20,243 nt of DNA from CAYSLC01 sp964431545 (GCA_964431545.1 CAYSLC010000092.1:1-20243); one strand, 5' to 3'. Positions 1-8,090 are shown, counted from the stretch's first letter. Made by a program: numbers and translations. The notes: a model not told the origin generated them from the sequence alone.

Positions 1-2
1 CC

Positions 3-362
3 CTCCTCTGGACCTTCGCCGGCGGCCGCATCAACCACACCATCCGGTACGGCCTCGCCCTCCAGCTCGACGCCAACATCGTCGCCGACAACTTCCGCAT
101 CAAGGTCGAAGGCAGCGGCGTGGTGGCCGAAGCCCTGCCCGGACTGATCGACAACATGGGCCGACAAGTGTTCTGGGATGACCCGGAGCACCAGGAAAAG
201 CTCCTGGCGGGACTGCCCAACTACCGCTTGAGCAAATTCCAGCCGGCCCTGCCGGAGCGGTTTGCAGCGGAGATGGTGGGGCGGTATTTGCTGGATGTAG
301 CGGGTATGGTGAGGTGGACGACCGGCCTCACTTCTCCTGACTCAACGCAAACCCCCGGCTGA
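3..362 (+). CDS. DEAD/DEAH-box (Lhr-like) helicase, C-terminal fragment
   Basis: The frame is open from the left edge and ends at the TGA at 360-362, giving about 119 residues; the 5' part lies outside the window. It reads LLWTFAGGRINHTIRYGLAL near the edge, then a PDNF-like segment (ADNFRIKVEG), a WDDPEHQEKL stretch, LPNYRLSKFQPALP and a final YLLDVAGM. This order is what I associate with the C-terminal domain of large Lhr-type DEAD/DEAH helicases in proteobacteria; the helicase motifs themselves are not in view. The last eleven or so codons run antisense into the end of the ugpE gene (35 bp overlap, 328-362), and the tail after YLLDVAGM looks unlike the body of the protein. It is the only plus-strand gene in the window. 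The family call rests on remembered motif similarity only. Confidence 0.65.
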   Translation, partial: LLWTFAGGRINHTIRYGLALQLDANIVADNFRIKVEGSGVVAEALPGLIDNMGRQVFWDDPEHQEKLLAGLPNYRLSKFQPALPERFAAEMVGRYLLDVAGMVRWTTGLTSPDSTQTPG

Positions 363-1146
363 ACTGCTCCTGCAACAGCAGAAAGACGATCAGCGCCGGG
401 ATCAGGGTGATGATGGCGCCGGCCATGACGATGCCCCAGTTGGTGGCGTCCTGGCCGGCGCTCATCATGCGCAGGCCCACCTGGACCACCTGGCGGCTGC
501 TCTGGCGGATGATGATCAGGGGCCAGAGGTACTGGTTCCACATGTAGACGAACTCGATCACCGCCAGGGCCGCCACCACGTTCATGGACATGGGCAGCAG
601 GATGCTCCAGGCGAATCGGAAGGGGCCGACGCCGTCGATGATGGCCGCGTCCACCAGGGAGCCGGGCACCTGCATGAAGTGCTGCCGGAAGAGGAACGTT
701 CCCGTGGCCGAGGCGAGGAAGGGAACGATGAGGGCGGCGTAGGAGTTGGACCAGCCCAGGCCGGTGACCAGCTCGAACAGGGCCACGATCATGATCTCCG
801 TGGGCATCATCAGGGTCAACAGGATAAAGGCGAAGACGCCGCTTTTCAGGGGAAAGCGGAAGTAGACCAGCACCATGGCCGCGGAGAACGAGAGCAATGT
901 CTTTCCCGTGGTGACCGCGATGGCGATGATGAACGAATTGACCATGTATCGGCCCAGATGGTAGTCGGACCAGGCGGTGACGTAGTTCTCCACGATGGCC
1001 GTTCCCAGGCTGAACCGGGGCGGATAGCTGAAGATCTGACCCGGGGTCTGGGTGGAGAAGATGAAGGAGAGGAGGATGGGCGCGGCGATGGAGAAGGCGG
1101 CCGTGGCCAGGGCGATGTGGACGAAGAGGGATCGATATTTGCGCAT
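328..1146 (-). CDS. ugpE: sn-glycerol-3-phosphate ABC transporter permease UgpE
   Basis: Inner-membrane permease of the MalG/UgpE type, 272 residues, the usual family length. An N-terminal membrane segment (about residues 8-30) is followed by a core of five further hydrophobic helices. The cytoplasmic EAA loop that docks on the ATPase is at about residues 165-185 (VDAAIIDGVGPFRFAW). The stretches FRFPL, LPFLASATGTFLFRQ-like and YMWNQYLWPLLI-like match E. coli UgpE more closely than generic sugar permeases, which is the reason for the ugp call. The ATG lies two bases after the ugpA stop, so the pair is almost certainly translated together. It is the last gene of the ugpC-ugpB-ugpA-ugpE operon and converges on the helicase. 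Substrate specificity is inferred from the whole set and not proven. Confidence 0.85.
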   Translation of the reverse strand: MRKYRSLFVHIALATAAFSIAAPILLSFIFSTQTPGQIFSYPPRFSLGTAIVENYVTAWSDYHLGRYMVNSFIIAIAVTTGKTLLSFSAAMVLVYFRFPLKSGVFAFILLTLMMPTEIMIVALFELVTGLGWSNSYAALIVPFLASATGTFLFRQHFMQVPGSLVDAAIIDGVGPFRFAWSILLPMSMNVVAALAVIEFVYMWNQYLWPLIIIRQSSRQVVQVGLRMMSAGQDATNWGIVMAGAIITLIPALIVFLLLQEQFSRGFALSQEK

Positions 1147-1148
1147 GG

Positions 1149-2042
1149 TCAGCCGCCGTAGTGGATCGATTTGCCGTAGGTCTTGAACTTGATCAGGGTC
1201 AACCCCACCACCACGGCGAAGAGGAGCACCGACTGGGCCGCGGCCAGGCCGGTCTTGAAGAACTCGAACCCGTCCCGGTAGAGGCTGTAGATGATCACCA
1301 TCGTGCCGTCGGCCGGCCCCCCCTTGGTGAGCAGGTCGACGAAGGGGAAGACGTCGAAGAAGGCGTAGATGGTATTGACCACCAGGAGAAAGAAGGTGAT
1401 GGGGGAGAGCAGCGGAAAGGTGACCCGCCAGAACCGCTGCCAGGGGGTGGCCCCGTCGATCAGCGACGCCTCCAGGACGTCGCCGGGCAGGTTCTGCAGC
1501 GCCGCCAGGTAGAAGACCACGTTATACCCCAGGTTCTTCCAGACCGCCGCCAGCACCACCACCGACATGGCCAGCCCCGGCTCCGCCAGCCAGTTGGCCC
1601 GGACACCGAAGATCGCCGTCAAAAAGTAGTTGACGATCCCCGCCTGCCCGCTGAAGAGGAACAGGAAGATCACCCCGGCCACAGCCGGCGGCAGGGCGTA
1701 GGGCCAGATGAGCAGGATCCGGTAGATCCGCCATCCCCGGACCTTCTGGTTGGCCAGAAGCGACAGGGACAGGCCGATGGCCATGCTGAAAAAGACCGTG
1801 GCGGCCACGAAGACCCCGGTGTTGAGAAAGACCTGCCGGTAGTGGGGATCGGTGAAGATGGTCACATAGTTTTCCAGCCCCACGAACCGCTTGCTCATCC
1901 CCAGAAACGCCACCTGGTAGAGGGAGAGGATGAAGGTCTGGATGGTGGGGTAGTAGAGAAAGAGGGTGAGGACGGCGAAGGTGGGCAGGATGAGCAGCAA
2001 CGCCGTCCGGTTGTGTCGGGTGAAGGGGGGCTGGATGGCCAT
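1149..2042 (-). CDS. ugpA: sn-glycerol-3-phosphate ABC transporter permease UgpA
   Basis: Inner-membrane permease, 297 residues, partner of UgpE. There is a hydrophobic helix at about residues 14-36, the MalF/UgpA core, and an EAA loop at about 190-210 (EASLIDGATPWQRFWRVTFP). The segment FFLLVVNTIYAFFDVFPFVD followed by a TKGGP motif and a C-terminal AAQSVLL helix closely resembles E. coli UgpA. The ATG at 2042 follows a weak AGGT ribosome site. It lies 76 bp after ugpB across a strong hairpin (see the entry at 2067-2103) and two bases before ugpE. UgpA and UgpE together should form the heterodimeric translocation channel. Confidence 0.86.
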   Translation of the reverse strand: MAIQPPFTRHNRTALLLILPTFAVLTLFLYYPTIQTFILSLYQVAFLGMSKRFVGLENYVTIFTDPHYRQVFLNTGVFVAATVFFSMAIGLSLSLLANQKVRGWRIYRILLIWPYALPPAVAGVIFLFLFSGQAGIVNYFLTAIFGVRANWLAEPGLAMSVVVLAAVWKNLGYNVVFYLAALQNLPGDVLEASLIDGATPWQRFWRVTFPLLSPITFFLLVVNTIYAFFDVFPFVDLLTKGGPADGTMVIIYSLYRDGFEFFKTGLAAAQSVLLFAVVVGLTLIKFKTYGKSIHYGG

Positions 2043-2066
2043 GATGGAATCTACCTGATGGGGTGC

Positions 2067-2103
2067 GGATCGACGGCGGGTCGGAACCCTTTGCCGTCGA
2101 TCC
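2067..2103 (-). promoter_or_regulatory. Intercistronic hairpin between ugpB and ugpA
   Basis: Perfect 11-bp inverted repeats (ggatcgacggc at 2067-2077 and its complement at 2093-2103) flank a 15-base loop. On the minus-strand RNA the loop can itself fold through GGGT/ACCC with a TCCG loop, leaving an AAA bulge. No U-run follows, so it is not a classical terminator. By analogy with the malE-malF intergenic structures it could protect the 3' end of the binding-protein message and set a high UgpB:permease ratio; that role is inference. Confidence 0.6.
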
Positions 2104-2118
2104 GGGTTTCCATGTCGA

Positions 2119-3435
2119 TTATTTCACCGACTTGTTGTAGTCGGCCAGTGCCTTGTCCGCCCGCTTGTCCGCGGCGGCCAGGGCCTCGTCCACCGAGGTG
2201 CCCGAGAAGATCTTCTGGACGGCGTCGGAGATGATGGTCCGGATCTCCGGGAAGGGGCCGATGAGGGCCCCCTGGGAGGCCCGGTTCACCTGGGTCTGGA
2301 GGAGCTGGTCGAAGGCGGCCCGGTAGGCGGGGTTCCGCTGGAACCACTTCTGCATCTCCACCACGTCCACGGCGCTCTTTCTCACCGGGAAGTAGCCGGT
2401 GCCCTTGTGCCAGCGGACCATGTTCTCGGTGTTGGTGAACCAGAGGAGGAAGGTCTTGGCCGCATTCATCTCCGCCTCGGGGTGGCCCTTGGTCATCCAG
2501 AGGCTGGCGCCGCCCACCACCACGCCGTTTCTGTCGATCCCGTCGGGCGCCGGCAGGAATCCGGTGCCCAGCTCATAGCCGTTCTCCGCCGCCGCGTTCT
2601 GGTGGAAGGTGACGTCCGAGGTGGAGGTGATCAGCATGGGGGCCTGCTGGGTGACGAAGATCTGGTTGGCGCCGTCCCAGTCCTCGGGCTTGCCGGAGTA
2701 GGCGTAGTACTCCTTGTCGTAGAGTTCCTTCCACCAGGTCATGATCCGCTTCATCGCCTCGCTGTCCACGAAGACGTCGGTGGCCCGGTCCGCCCGGCCG
2801 TTCTCGTTGTTCGCCAGAAGCTCGCCCTGCATGCAGACCCACTGCTCCACGAACCAGGTGTGGAGCGGCCAGGTGATCCCCTTGGGGGCGGCGCCCGAGG
2901 AGACGATCTTCCCGCAGGCGTCCAGGACCTCGCCGTAGGTCTTGGGCGGATTCTCTGGATCGAGGCCCGCCTTTGCAAAGAGCGTCTTGTTGTAATAGAG
3001 GACGGGGTTGGAGGAGTTCCAGGGGATGGAGTTGAACTTGCCGCCGATCTTGTAGTAGTTGGCCACCGGCGCGATGAAGTCGTCGAGCATGGCGTAGTCG
3101 CCATCGTTAACGTACGCTTCGAAGGTGGCGAAGATCCCCGCGTCGAGGGCGAACTGGGAGCCCACCTCGAAGTACTGGACGATGTGGGGGGCCTGCCCCT
3201 GCTTGGCCGCCAGCAGCGAAGCGTTGAGGGTGTCCCGGTAGGAGCCCTTGTACTCCACGTTCACCTCGATATCGGGGTGGGTGTAGTTGAAGTCCTCCAC
3301 CATCCGCTGGATGAAGGCGGTCCGGCCGCCGCCGAAGGCGTGCCAGAAGCTGATGGTCGTCTTCTCCGCCGACGCCGTCAGGGGCGCCGCGAAGACCATG
3401 GCCGCACAGACAATCCCAACAATCAGTCGTTTCAT
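2119..3435 (-). CDS. ugpB: sn-glycerol-3-phosphate-binding periplasmic protein UgpB
   Basis: Extracellular solute-binding protein (family 1), 438 residues. It has a clear signal peptide (MKRLIVGIVCAAMVFAAP followed by an ASA cleavage site). The mature protein opens with TTISFWHAFGGG and then contains NSSNPVLYYNK, GGASLWMT, WHKGTGYFPV and FPEIRTII. Each has a counterpart at the same place in E. coli UgpB, including the PQIR arginine region and the tryptophan-rich ligand segment (WPLHTWFVEQW). Two ATGs are adjacent (3438 and 3435); the GGAGG site is only three bases from the first but six from the second, so I chose 3435. It lies about 30 bp after ugpC. It should deliver glycerol-3-phosphate (or its diesters) to UgpAE; a related sugar-phosphate ligand cannot be excluded. 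Confidence 0.85.
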   Translation of the reverse strand: MKRLIVGIVCAAMVFAAPLTASAEKTTISFWHAFGGGRTAFIQRMVEDFNYTHPDIEVNVEYKGSYRDTLNASLLAAKQGQAPHIVQYFEVGSQFALDAGIFATFEAYVNDGDYAMLDDFIAPVANYYKIGGKFNSIPWNSSNPVLYYNKTLFAKAGLDPENPPKTYGEVLDACGKIVSSGAAPKGITWPLHTWFVEQWVCMQGELLANNENGRADRATDVFVDSEAMKRIMTWWKELYDKEYYAYSGKPEDWDGANQIFVTQQAPMLITSTSDVTFHQNAAAENGYELGTGFLPAPDGIDRNGVVVGGASLWMTKGHPEAEMNAAKTFLLWFTNTENMVRWHKGTGYFPVRKSAVDVVEMQKWFQRNPAYRAAFDQLLQTQVNRASQGALIGPFPEIRTIISDAVQKIFSGTSVDEALAAADKRADKALADYNKSVK

Positions 3436-3466
3436 CATCTACCTCCTCATGTTTCCGGTTGAACGG

Positions 3467-4573
3467 TTAATGATTCGCGGCGTGACTCAGGCACCCGCCG
3501 GTCCCGCTGTCGAAGACATGGGCGTCCGCCGCGTCGAACGCAACTTGAATCGGGCTCCCCTCCCGGAGCGTCTCGGCCCGGGTCACCTTGGCCCGGAGGC
3601 GCAGGTCCCCCAGGCGGACGTGGAGGAGCGTCTCCCCGCCCAGGGGTTCGCAGAGCGCCACCGAACTTTCCCAGCGGACCATCCCCGCCCCCTGTTCCGA
3701 AGCCGGGCCCGCCCTCAGATGCTCGGGCCGGATCCCCACGTCGAAGAGGTCGAGGTCCGGGGGAAGGGCGTCGGCCCGGTCCGGGGGCAGGGCCAACTCG
3801 ATGCCGCCGGGCAGCGCCAGCCGGCCGCCGACGGTCCGCCGGGCCGGGATGAAGTTCATGGCCGGGGTGCCGATGAAGCCGGCCACGAAGGTGTTGGCCG
3901 GCCGGGCGTAGAGGGCGTCCGGGGTGCCGATCTGGGAGATGCGGCCCGCCTCCAGCACGGCGATCCGGTCGGCCAGGGTCATCGCCTCCACCTGGTCGTG
4001 GGTGACGTAGATCATGGTCTTTCCCAGATCCCGCTGGAGCTGTTTGATCTCCACCCGCATGTGGTTTCTCAGCTTGGCGTCGAGGTTGCTCAGGGGCTCG
4101 TCCATGAGGAAGACCGCCGGGTCCCGGACGATGCACCGGCCCATGGCCACCCGCTGGCGCTGGCCGCCGGAGAGTTCCCGGGGCTTCCGGTCCAGGAGGC
4201 CCTCCAGGCCCAGGAGGGCGGCCACCCGCTCCACCGCCGCGGCCCGGTCCGCCTTCTTCATCCCCCGGAGCTTCAGGCCGAAATCGATGTTGCCCGCCAC
4301 GGTCATGTGGGGATAGAGGGCGTAGTTCTGGAAGACCATGGCGATGTTCCGGTCCCGGGGCGGGACCTCGTTGACCTGTCGGTCGCCGATGTGGATCTCC
4401 CCGCCGCTCAGGCTCTCCAGACCGGCGATGAGCCGGAGCAGGGTGGTCTTGCCGCACCCCGACGGCCCCACGAAGACCATCAGCTCTCCGTCCGCCACCG
4501 CCAGGTCGACGCCGTTGATCACCTCCACCTCGTCGAAGCGTTTGTAGACCCGTTCAATGCGGATGGCGGCCAT
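3467..4573 (-). CDS. ugpC: Glycerol-3-phosphate ABC transporter ATP-binding protein UgpC
   Basis: Cytoplasmic MalK/UgpC-type ATPase, 368 residues, normal length. All nucleotide-binding elements are visible: Walker A GPSGCGKT (36-43), Q-loop Gln82, signature LSGGQ (134-138), Walker B VFLMDEP (154-160), D-loop SNLD and switch His192. The remaining third is the TOBE/OB regulatory region (from about residue 235), which in MalK-type proteins binds regulators or inhibitors. It is the first gene of the importer operon, whereas in E. coli the order is ugpB-A-E-C. It lies 118 bp downstream of the 748-residue unknown gene, with no obvious terminator between. The start at 4573 has a modest AGGA site about nine bases upstream. 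Confidence 0.88.
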   Translation of the reverse strand: MAAIRIERVYKRFDEVEVINGVDLAVADGELMVFVGPSGCGKTTLLRLIAGLESLSGGEIHIGDRQVNEVPPRDRNIAMVFQNYALYPHMTVAGNIDFGLKLRGMKKADRAAAVERVAALLGLEGLLDRKPRELSGGQRQRVAMGRCIVRDPAVFLMDEPLSNLDAKLRNHMRVEIKQLQRDLGKTMIYVTHDQVEAMTLADRIAVLEAGRISQIGTPDALYARPANTFVAGFIGTPAMNFIPARRTVGGRLALPGGIELALPPDRADALPPDLDLFDVGIRPEHLRAGPASEQGAGMVRWESSVALCEPLGGETLLHVRLGDLRLRAKVTRAETLREGSPIQVAFDAADAHVFDSGTGGCLSHAANH

Positions 4574-4691
4574 GGGGATTCCTGTTCGGATGGGGGAAGG
4601 GGGGCGCCGTCGGCCCCTTTCCGGTTATCGGTTGACGGTCCATGTCTCGATCTTCCATATCGGTTGGGTGTTAGCGCATCATTAGGGCGGA

Positions 4692-6938
4692 TCAATCTTC
4701 TTTACTTTTTGCCGCCGCCGGTCCATCCGGATCTCGGCGGAACTCGAGCAGGGGACCGAAATGGTTTTGGAAGCGGGTCCACGGACGGCCGCTTATGACC
4801 AGGGCCGGCGGCGGGAAGAGCCCCTGGGCCCGATCCCAGTGCCAGGTCCCGCCGGTGAGGCGGCAGGCGTCGGCGAGGCGCCCTTCCACCCGTTCGGTTC
4901 GGGGCGGCGGGTCCCCCCGCCGGGCGGCGCTCCACATGACCACCGCCTCGATGTCGGCCTCCTTGCGCCGGTTGGGAAGCCCCACCAGGATCAGGCGGTC
5001 ATCGGTTCCCAGGAGCCAAGGATCCAGATAGGGGGGCACCCGAAGGGACGCCCGTGATTCGGCCCGGGGTTCCACCGCCGCTCCGGCATAGAGGAACCGG
5101 GGGGCCTCCCCGGGGCCCAGGACCGCCAACAGGTCCCAGGCATCCCTCGCCGACGGCCGTTTGCCCGGCGAGGCGGGGACCAGGTTCTCCTCCAGGAACG
5201 CCAGGGCGGCCCGGTCCCTGCGGCGGGACAGGGCCGACGTGTCCTTCCTCCGGAAATAGTGTCCCACCTCGGCCAGGGTCCGCCGGGAAGGGTCGTCCCG
5301 GGGGGGGAGCCGCACCGAGAGATCCATGAGATCATCGAGGTAGAGATCGACCACGGGGTCGTCGACGGCCGCCTCCGGGTAGTCGAAGACCATGGGGGGG
5401 GCCTCGCGGATGGCGGCCAGGACCGCCTCCCGCTCGGTCGCCTCCAGGCGGGCCGACAGCCGGGTCCCTTCCAGGTGGGGCTCCACCGCTTCCGGCGCCA
5501 CCCCCTTGACGTCGGTGAGGAATCCGGCCAGGGAGAAGAGGCCGGAGGCCGCCGGCGAGGACTCGGACGGGCCCTCGGGGGTGACCGGCGACCGGAGCTT
5601 GAGACCCAGGCGGTGCTCCACCCCCTCCCGCCAGGGATGAATGTCCGTGGCATCCGGCAGGATCGTTCGGGTGAAGAACCGCTCCAGGAGGTCTGCGATC
5701 CGCCGGCGGTCGGCCCACGGCAGGCGATCCCCCACCCCGAACCGTTCGGGGCGGGGGCTCTGGTGGTCGGCCAGACACCGGTAGAGGTAGATCCGGTCGT
5801 ATTCGCTCCGGAGCCGAAGGTGTCCCACGGCGTTGAGGGAGCGGAGCAGGGTGTTCCGGGTGAGGGGGAAACAGGAGACCATGTGGACCAGCTCCGCGCC
5901 GTAGATCCAGTGGGGATCCCGGTGGCGGTAGTCCCCGCCGAAGACGGTGGCCGTCTCGGTGCCGATGACGAAGACCACGTCCCGCAGCAGGCCCAGGAGA
6001 TACTGGTTGGCCAGATGGGTGGAGAGCCGCTTGGTCCCGCCCCGGAAGAGTTCCCCCAGGGCCCAGCCGGCGCCCAGGGTGACGGGGCTGGCGCCGAGGG
6101 TGAACCGCCCCAGATAGTAGACCGGGCGGAACAAGGTGAAGTACGGCTCCGCGGTCCGGTAGGCGTCATAGGCCCTGACGCCGGTCCGGATCGTCTCGTA
6201 GGTCCGGTTGAGGTTGTACGATTTGACATCCAGGGGAAGCTGCTCCAGCAGGACCAGGGTCTGGAGGGAGATCCGGTTCACCGCCCGGAGCAGGGCCTCA
6301 ACGCTGGTCTCCAGAAGGGGGGCCTCGGAGCCGGGCTGCTGGATCCGGGCCACGTCGGTCACCATCTCCAGGAGATCGGCCAGGAGCAGGTCCCGCCGGA
6401 ACCCCTCCGCCGACTGGTAGGTGTTCCGCTTGATCTTGTCGAAGAAAGCCTCGGTCCGCCGCTCCAGCAGGGTGTGGACCGCCTCGTCCCGGCGGAGCCG
6501 TTCCGCCTCCGCCCTGGACTCGGCCGCTGCTTCGTGAGGCTGGAGGTCATCCGGCACCTCGGGAAACTCCCTCTCCTCGTGGTGGATCATCAGCCGGTGG
6601 GTGAGGGCCTGCTGCCGCGCATGGAGGACCCGGGCCCGGCGCCGCATCTCCCGTTCGGCCCGTCGGCGCTCCTTGCGGAATCGGCGTTCCCGGCGGGCCA
6701 GGTCCGCCTCCCGGTCCGCCAGGCCCTCGGGGACCCGCGCCCGCCGGTGGAGGGGGATCGCCCCCGCCGCCGAAAAAAGGCCGGCCAGGAAAAGGAGCCA
6801 GACCACGGGGCCCGGAAGGGGCCGGACAAAACCGGCGATCCCCCAGGTGATCCCCACCCCCAGGAGGATGGCGCCGGCGGCCAGGGTCGGCCGGCCGGTG
6901 ACGGGGGCCGGGAAACGGAAGGTCCGGTGGCGGGTCAC
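4692..6938 (-). CDS. Unrecognised membrane-anchored coiled-coil protein coupled to a diguanylate cyclase
   Basis: 748 residues from a GTG at 6938 that overlaps the TGA of the cyclase gene as GTGA, so its translation should be coupled. A longer in-frame extension to 7160 would overlap the cyclase coding region and is not believable. Two hydrophobic segments at about residues 18-38 and 43-63 form an N-terminal hairpin, followed by an Arg/Glu-rich coiled coil at about 70-125 (READLARRERRFRKERRRAE region). The middle (about 130-420) is helical with two moderately apolar stretches (TLGASPVTLGAGWALGELF; LLRDVVFVIGTETATVFGG). The C-terminal part looks mixed alpha/beta (WLLGTDDRLILVGLPNRRKE). I know no family for it. 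Context suggests an effector or scaffold for the adjacent REC-GGDEF protein, but that is inference. Codon use and GC match the neighbours. Confidence 0.8.
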   Translation of the reverse strand: MTRHRTFRFPAPVTGRPTLAAGAILLGVGITWGIAGFVRPLPGPVVWLLFLAGLFSAAGAIPLHRRARVPEGLADREADLARRERRFRKERRRAEREMRRRARVLHARQQALTHRLMIHHEEREFPEVPDDLQPHEAAAESRAEAERLRRDEAVHTLLERRTEAFFDKIKRNTYQSAEGFRRDLLLADLLEMVTDVARIQQPGSEAPLLETSVEALLRAVNRISLQTLVLLEQLPLDVKSYNLNRTYETIRTGVRAYDAYRTAEPYFTLFRPVYYLGRFTLGASPVTLGAGWALGELFRGGTKRLSTHLANQYLLGLLRDVVFVIGTETATVFGGDYRHRDPHWIYGAELVHMVSCFPLTRNTLLRSLNAVGHLRLRSEYDRIYLYRCLADHQSPRPERFGVGDRLPWADRRRIADLLERFFTRTILPDATDIHPWREGVEHRLGLKLRSPVTPEGPSESSPAASGLFSLAGFLTDVKGVAPEAVEPHLEGTRLSARLEATEREAVLAAIREAPPMVFDYPEAAVDDPVVDLYLDDLMDLSVRLPPRDDPSRRTLAEVGHYFRRKDTSALSRRRDRAALAFLEENLVPASPGKRPSARDAWDLLAVLGPGEAPRFLYAGAAVEPRAESRASLRVPPYLDPWLLGTDDRLILVGLPNRRKEADIEAVVMWSAARRGDPPPRTERVEGRLADACRLTGGTWHWDRAQGLFPPPALVISGRPWTRFQNHFGPLLEFRRDPDGPAAAKSKED

Positions 6939-7981
6939 CCCTGCTCGATGCGGTTGCGTCCGTTGACCTTGGCCTTGTAGAGGAGATCGTCGGCACGCAT
7001 GATCAGCTTGTAGAGAATGTTGTCCGGCTTCAGGCGGAGATCGGCGTCGTTGTCCGGGCTCAGGGTGGCCAGGCCGCCGCTGATGGTCACCTTCAGCCCC
7101 TCCACGTCCCAGGTGAGGCCTTCGATGCGCTCCCGGATCCGTTCGGCGGTGATCCGGCACCCCGGGCGGTCGGTGTGGGGGAGCACGATCAGGAACTCCT
7201 CGCCGCTGTACCGGGAGACGATGTCCACCTCCCGGAGTTGGTCCTGGATGTTCTCGGCCACCCGGGCGATCACCTCGTCGCCCATGTGGTGGCCGAAGGT
7301 GGCGTTGATCGACTTGAATCCGTCGATGTCCACCAGCACCAGGGAGAGGCTGTTGCCGTACCGCTTGGCTTCGGCGATCTCCTGGGTGAGACGTTCCATG
7401 ATGTAGCGGTAGTTGTAGAGCCGGGTGAGGGTGTCGGTGATGGCCATCTTTTCGATGAACTGGTCCTTTTCCTCCATATCCTGGTGGAGGAGGGCGTTCT
7501 CCCGGGCCAGGGTCAGCCGTTCGTGGATCTCGATCTCCAGCTGTTCATCGTAGAAGGAGAGCCGGTCGCTGGTCCGTTTGAGACGGAAGTGGAGCCGCAG
7601 ACGGGAGATCAGCTCCGGCGGGACGATCGGTTTGCCGAGGTAGTCGATCCAATCTCCGGAATACCGTTTATAGAAATCGGCCGGCGGACTCTCCTGCTTC
7701 AAAACGAGGATGGGGATCCGGTCCGTCTCCGAGCGATCCCGGAGGCGGGGCCAGTTTTCCGGCTCCTCCATGCCGGGCAGGAGGGGATCGACCACCACGA
7801 TCTCGGGCCGGTGCTCCACCATCTTCGCCTGGGCCTGGCCAAAATTCATGGCGACGCTCGTCCGATACCCCTCTTCCTTGAGCAGATTGGCCAGGATGTG
7901 CATCTCCTGGGGGTCGTCTCCGGCCAGGAGAACGAGGGGCGGCTTGACTTCCTGTTCCTGAGCCCAGTGATCCGACTTCAT
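6935..7981 (-). CDS. Response regulator with GGDEF (diguanylate cyclase) domain, SGEEF variant
   Basis: 348 residues, cytoplasmic. Residues about 15-130 form a receiver domain: acidic pair Asp22/Asp23, predicted phospho-acceptor Asp65 (VVVDPLLPGM) and Lys117 (GKP). The position normally Thr/Ser at the end of strand 4 appears to be Lys95, so switching may be atypical. A helical linker (about 140-180) leads to a GGDEF domain: DTLTRLYN, the metal and substrate residues DIDGFKSIN (Asp218, Asp220), an RxxD inhibitory site (Arg250-Asp253) and the active loop SGEEF (259-263) in place of GGEEF. Variants with Ala or Ser at the first position are known and some are active, so c-di-GMP synthesis is likely but not certain. 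A strong GGAGGT site sits eight bases before the ATG. The stop overlaps the next gene. No sensor kinase is present in the window. Confidence 0.9.
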   Translation of the reverse strand: MKSDHWAQEQEVKPPLVLLAGDDPQEMHILANLLKEEGYRTSVAMNFGQAQAKMVEHRPEIVVVDPLLPGMEEPENWPRLRDRSETDRIPILVLKQESPPADFYKRYSGDWIDYLGKPIVPPELISRLRLHFRLKRTSDRLSFYDEQLEIEIHERLTLARENALLHQDMEEKDQFIEKMAITDTLTRLYNYRYIMERLTQEIAEAKRYGNSLSLVLVDIDGFKSINATFGHHMGDEVIARVAENIQDQLREVDIVSRYSGEEFLIVLPHTDRPGCRITAERIRERIEGLTWDVEGLKVTISGGLATLSPDNDADLRLKPDNILYKLIMRADDLLYKAKVNGRNRIEQG

Positions 7982-8027
7982 TCGCGTGTACCTCCGGTTC
8001 GGAAAGATTGATCCATCTATCCCTATT

Positions 8028-8057
8028 TCAATAACCGGAATACCCTTATGAAGTCAA
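8028..8057 (-). promoter_or_regulatory. Candidate sigma-70 promoter for the REC-GGDEF gene
   Basis: On the minus strand TTGACT (8052-8057) is followed after 18 bases by TATTGA (8028-8033), in an AT-rich island upstream of the cyclase ATG. The -35 fits well and the -10 fits weakly. This would give a leader of about 40 bases. Confidence 0.35.
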
Positions 8058-8090
8058 ACGGTTTAGAAAAATCGGAGGGCGGGGGGCGGG

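Noticed and set aside
4574..4691. Possible terminator or promoter between the unknown gene and ugpC
   Set aside because: No stable stem with T-run and no convincing -35/-10 pair on the minus strand was found, so nothing is called here.
3287..4798. Long plus-strand frame of 503 codons opposite ugpB/ugpC
   Set aside because: It is antisense to two genes with unmistakable motifs, and its product is a low-complexity His/Gly/Pro/Arg-rich sequence typical of GC-rich shadow frames.
5259..6980. 573-codon plus-strand frame opposite the unknown membrane protein
   Set aside because: The product is Gly/Pro/Gln-rich without domains. The minus frame has plausible membrane helices, a coiled coil and a coupled start.
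6939..7160. N-terminal extension of the 748-residue protein
   Set aside because: It would translate cyclase coding sequence in another frame; the GTGA overlap gives a natural start at 6938.
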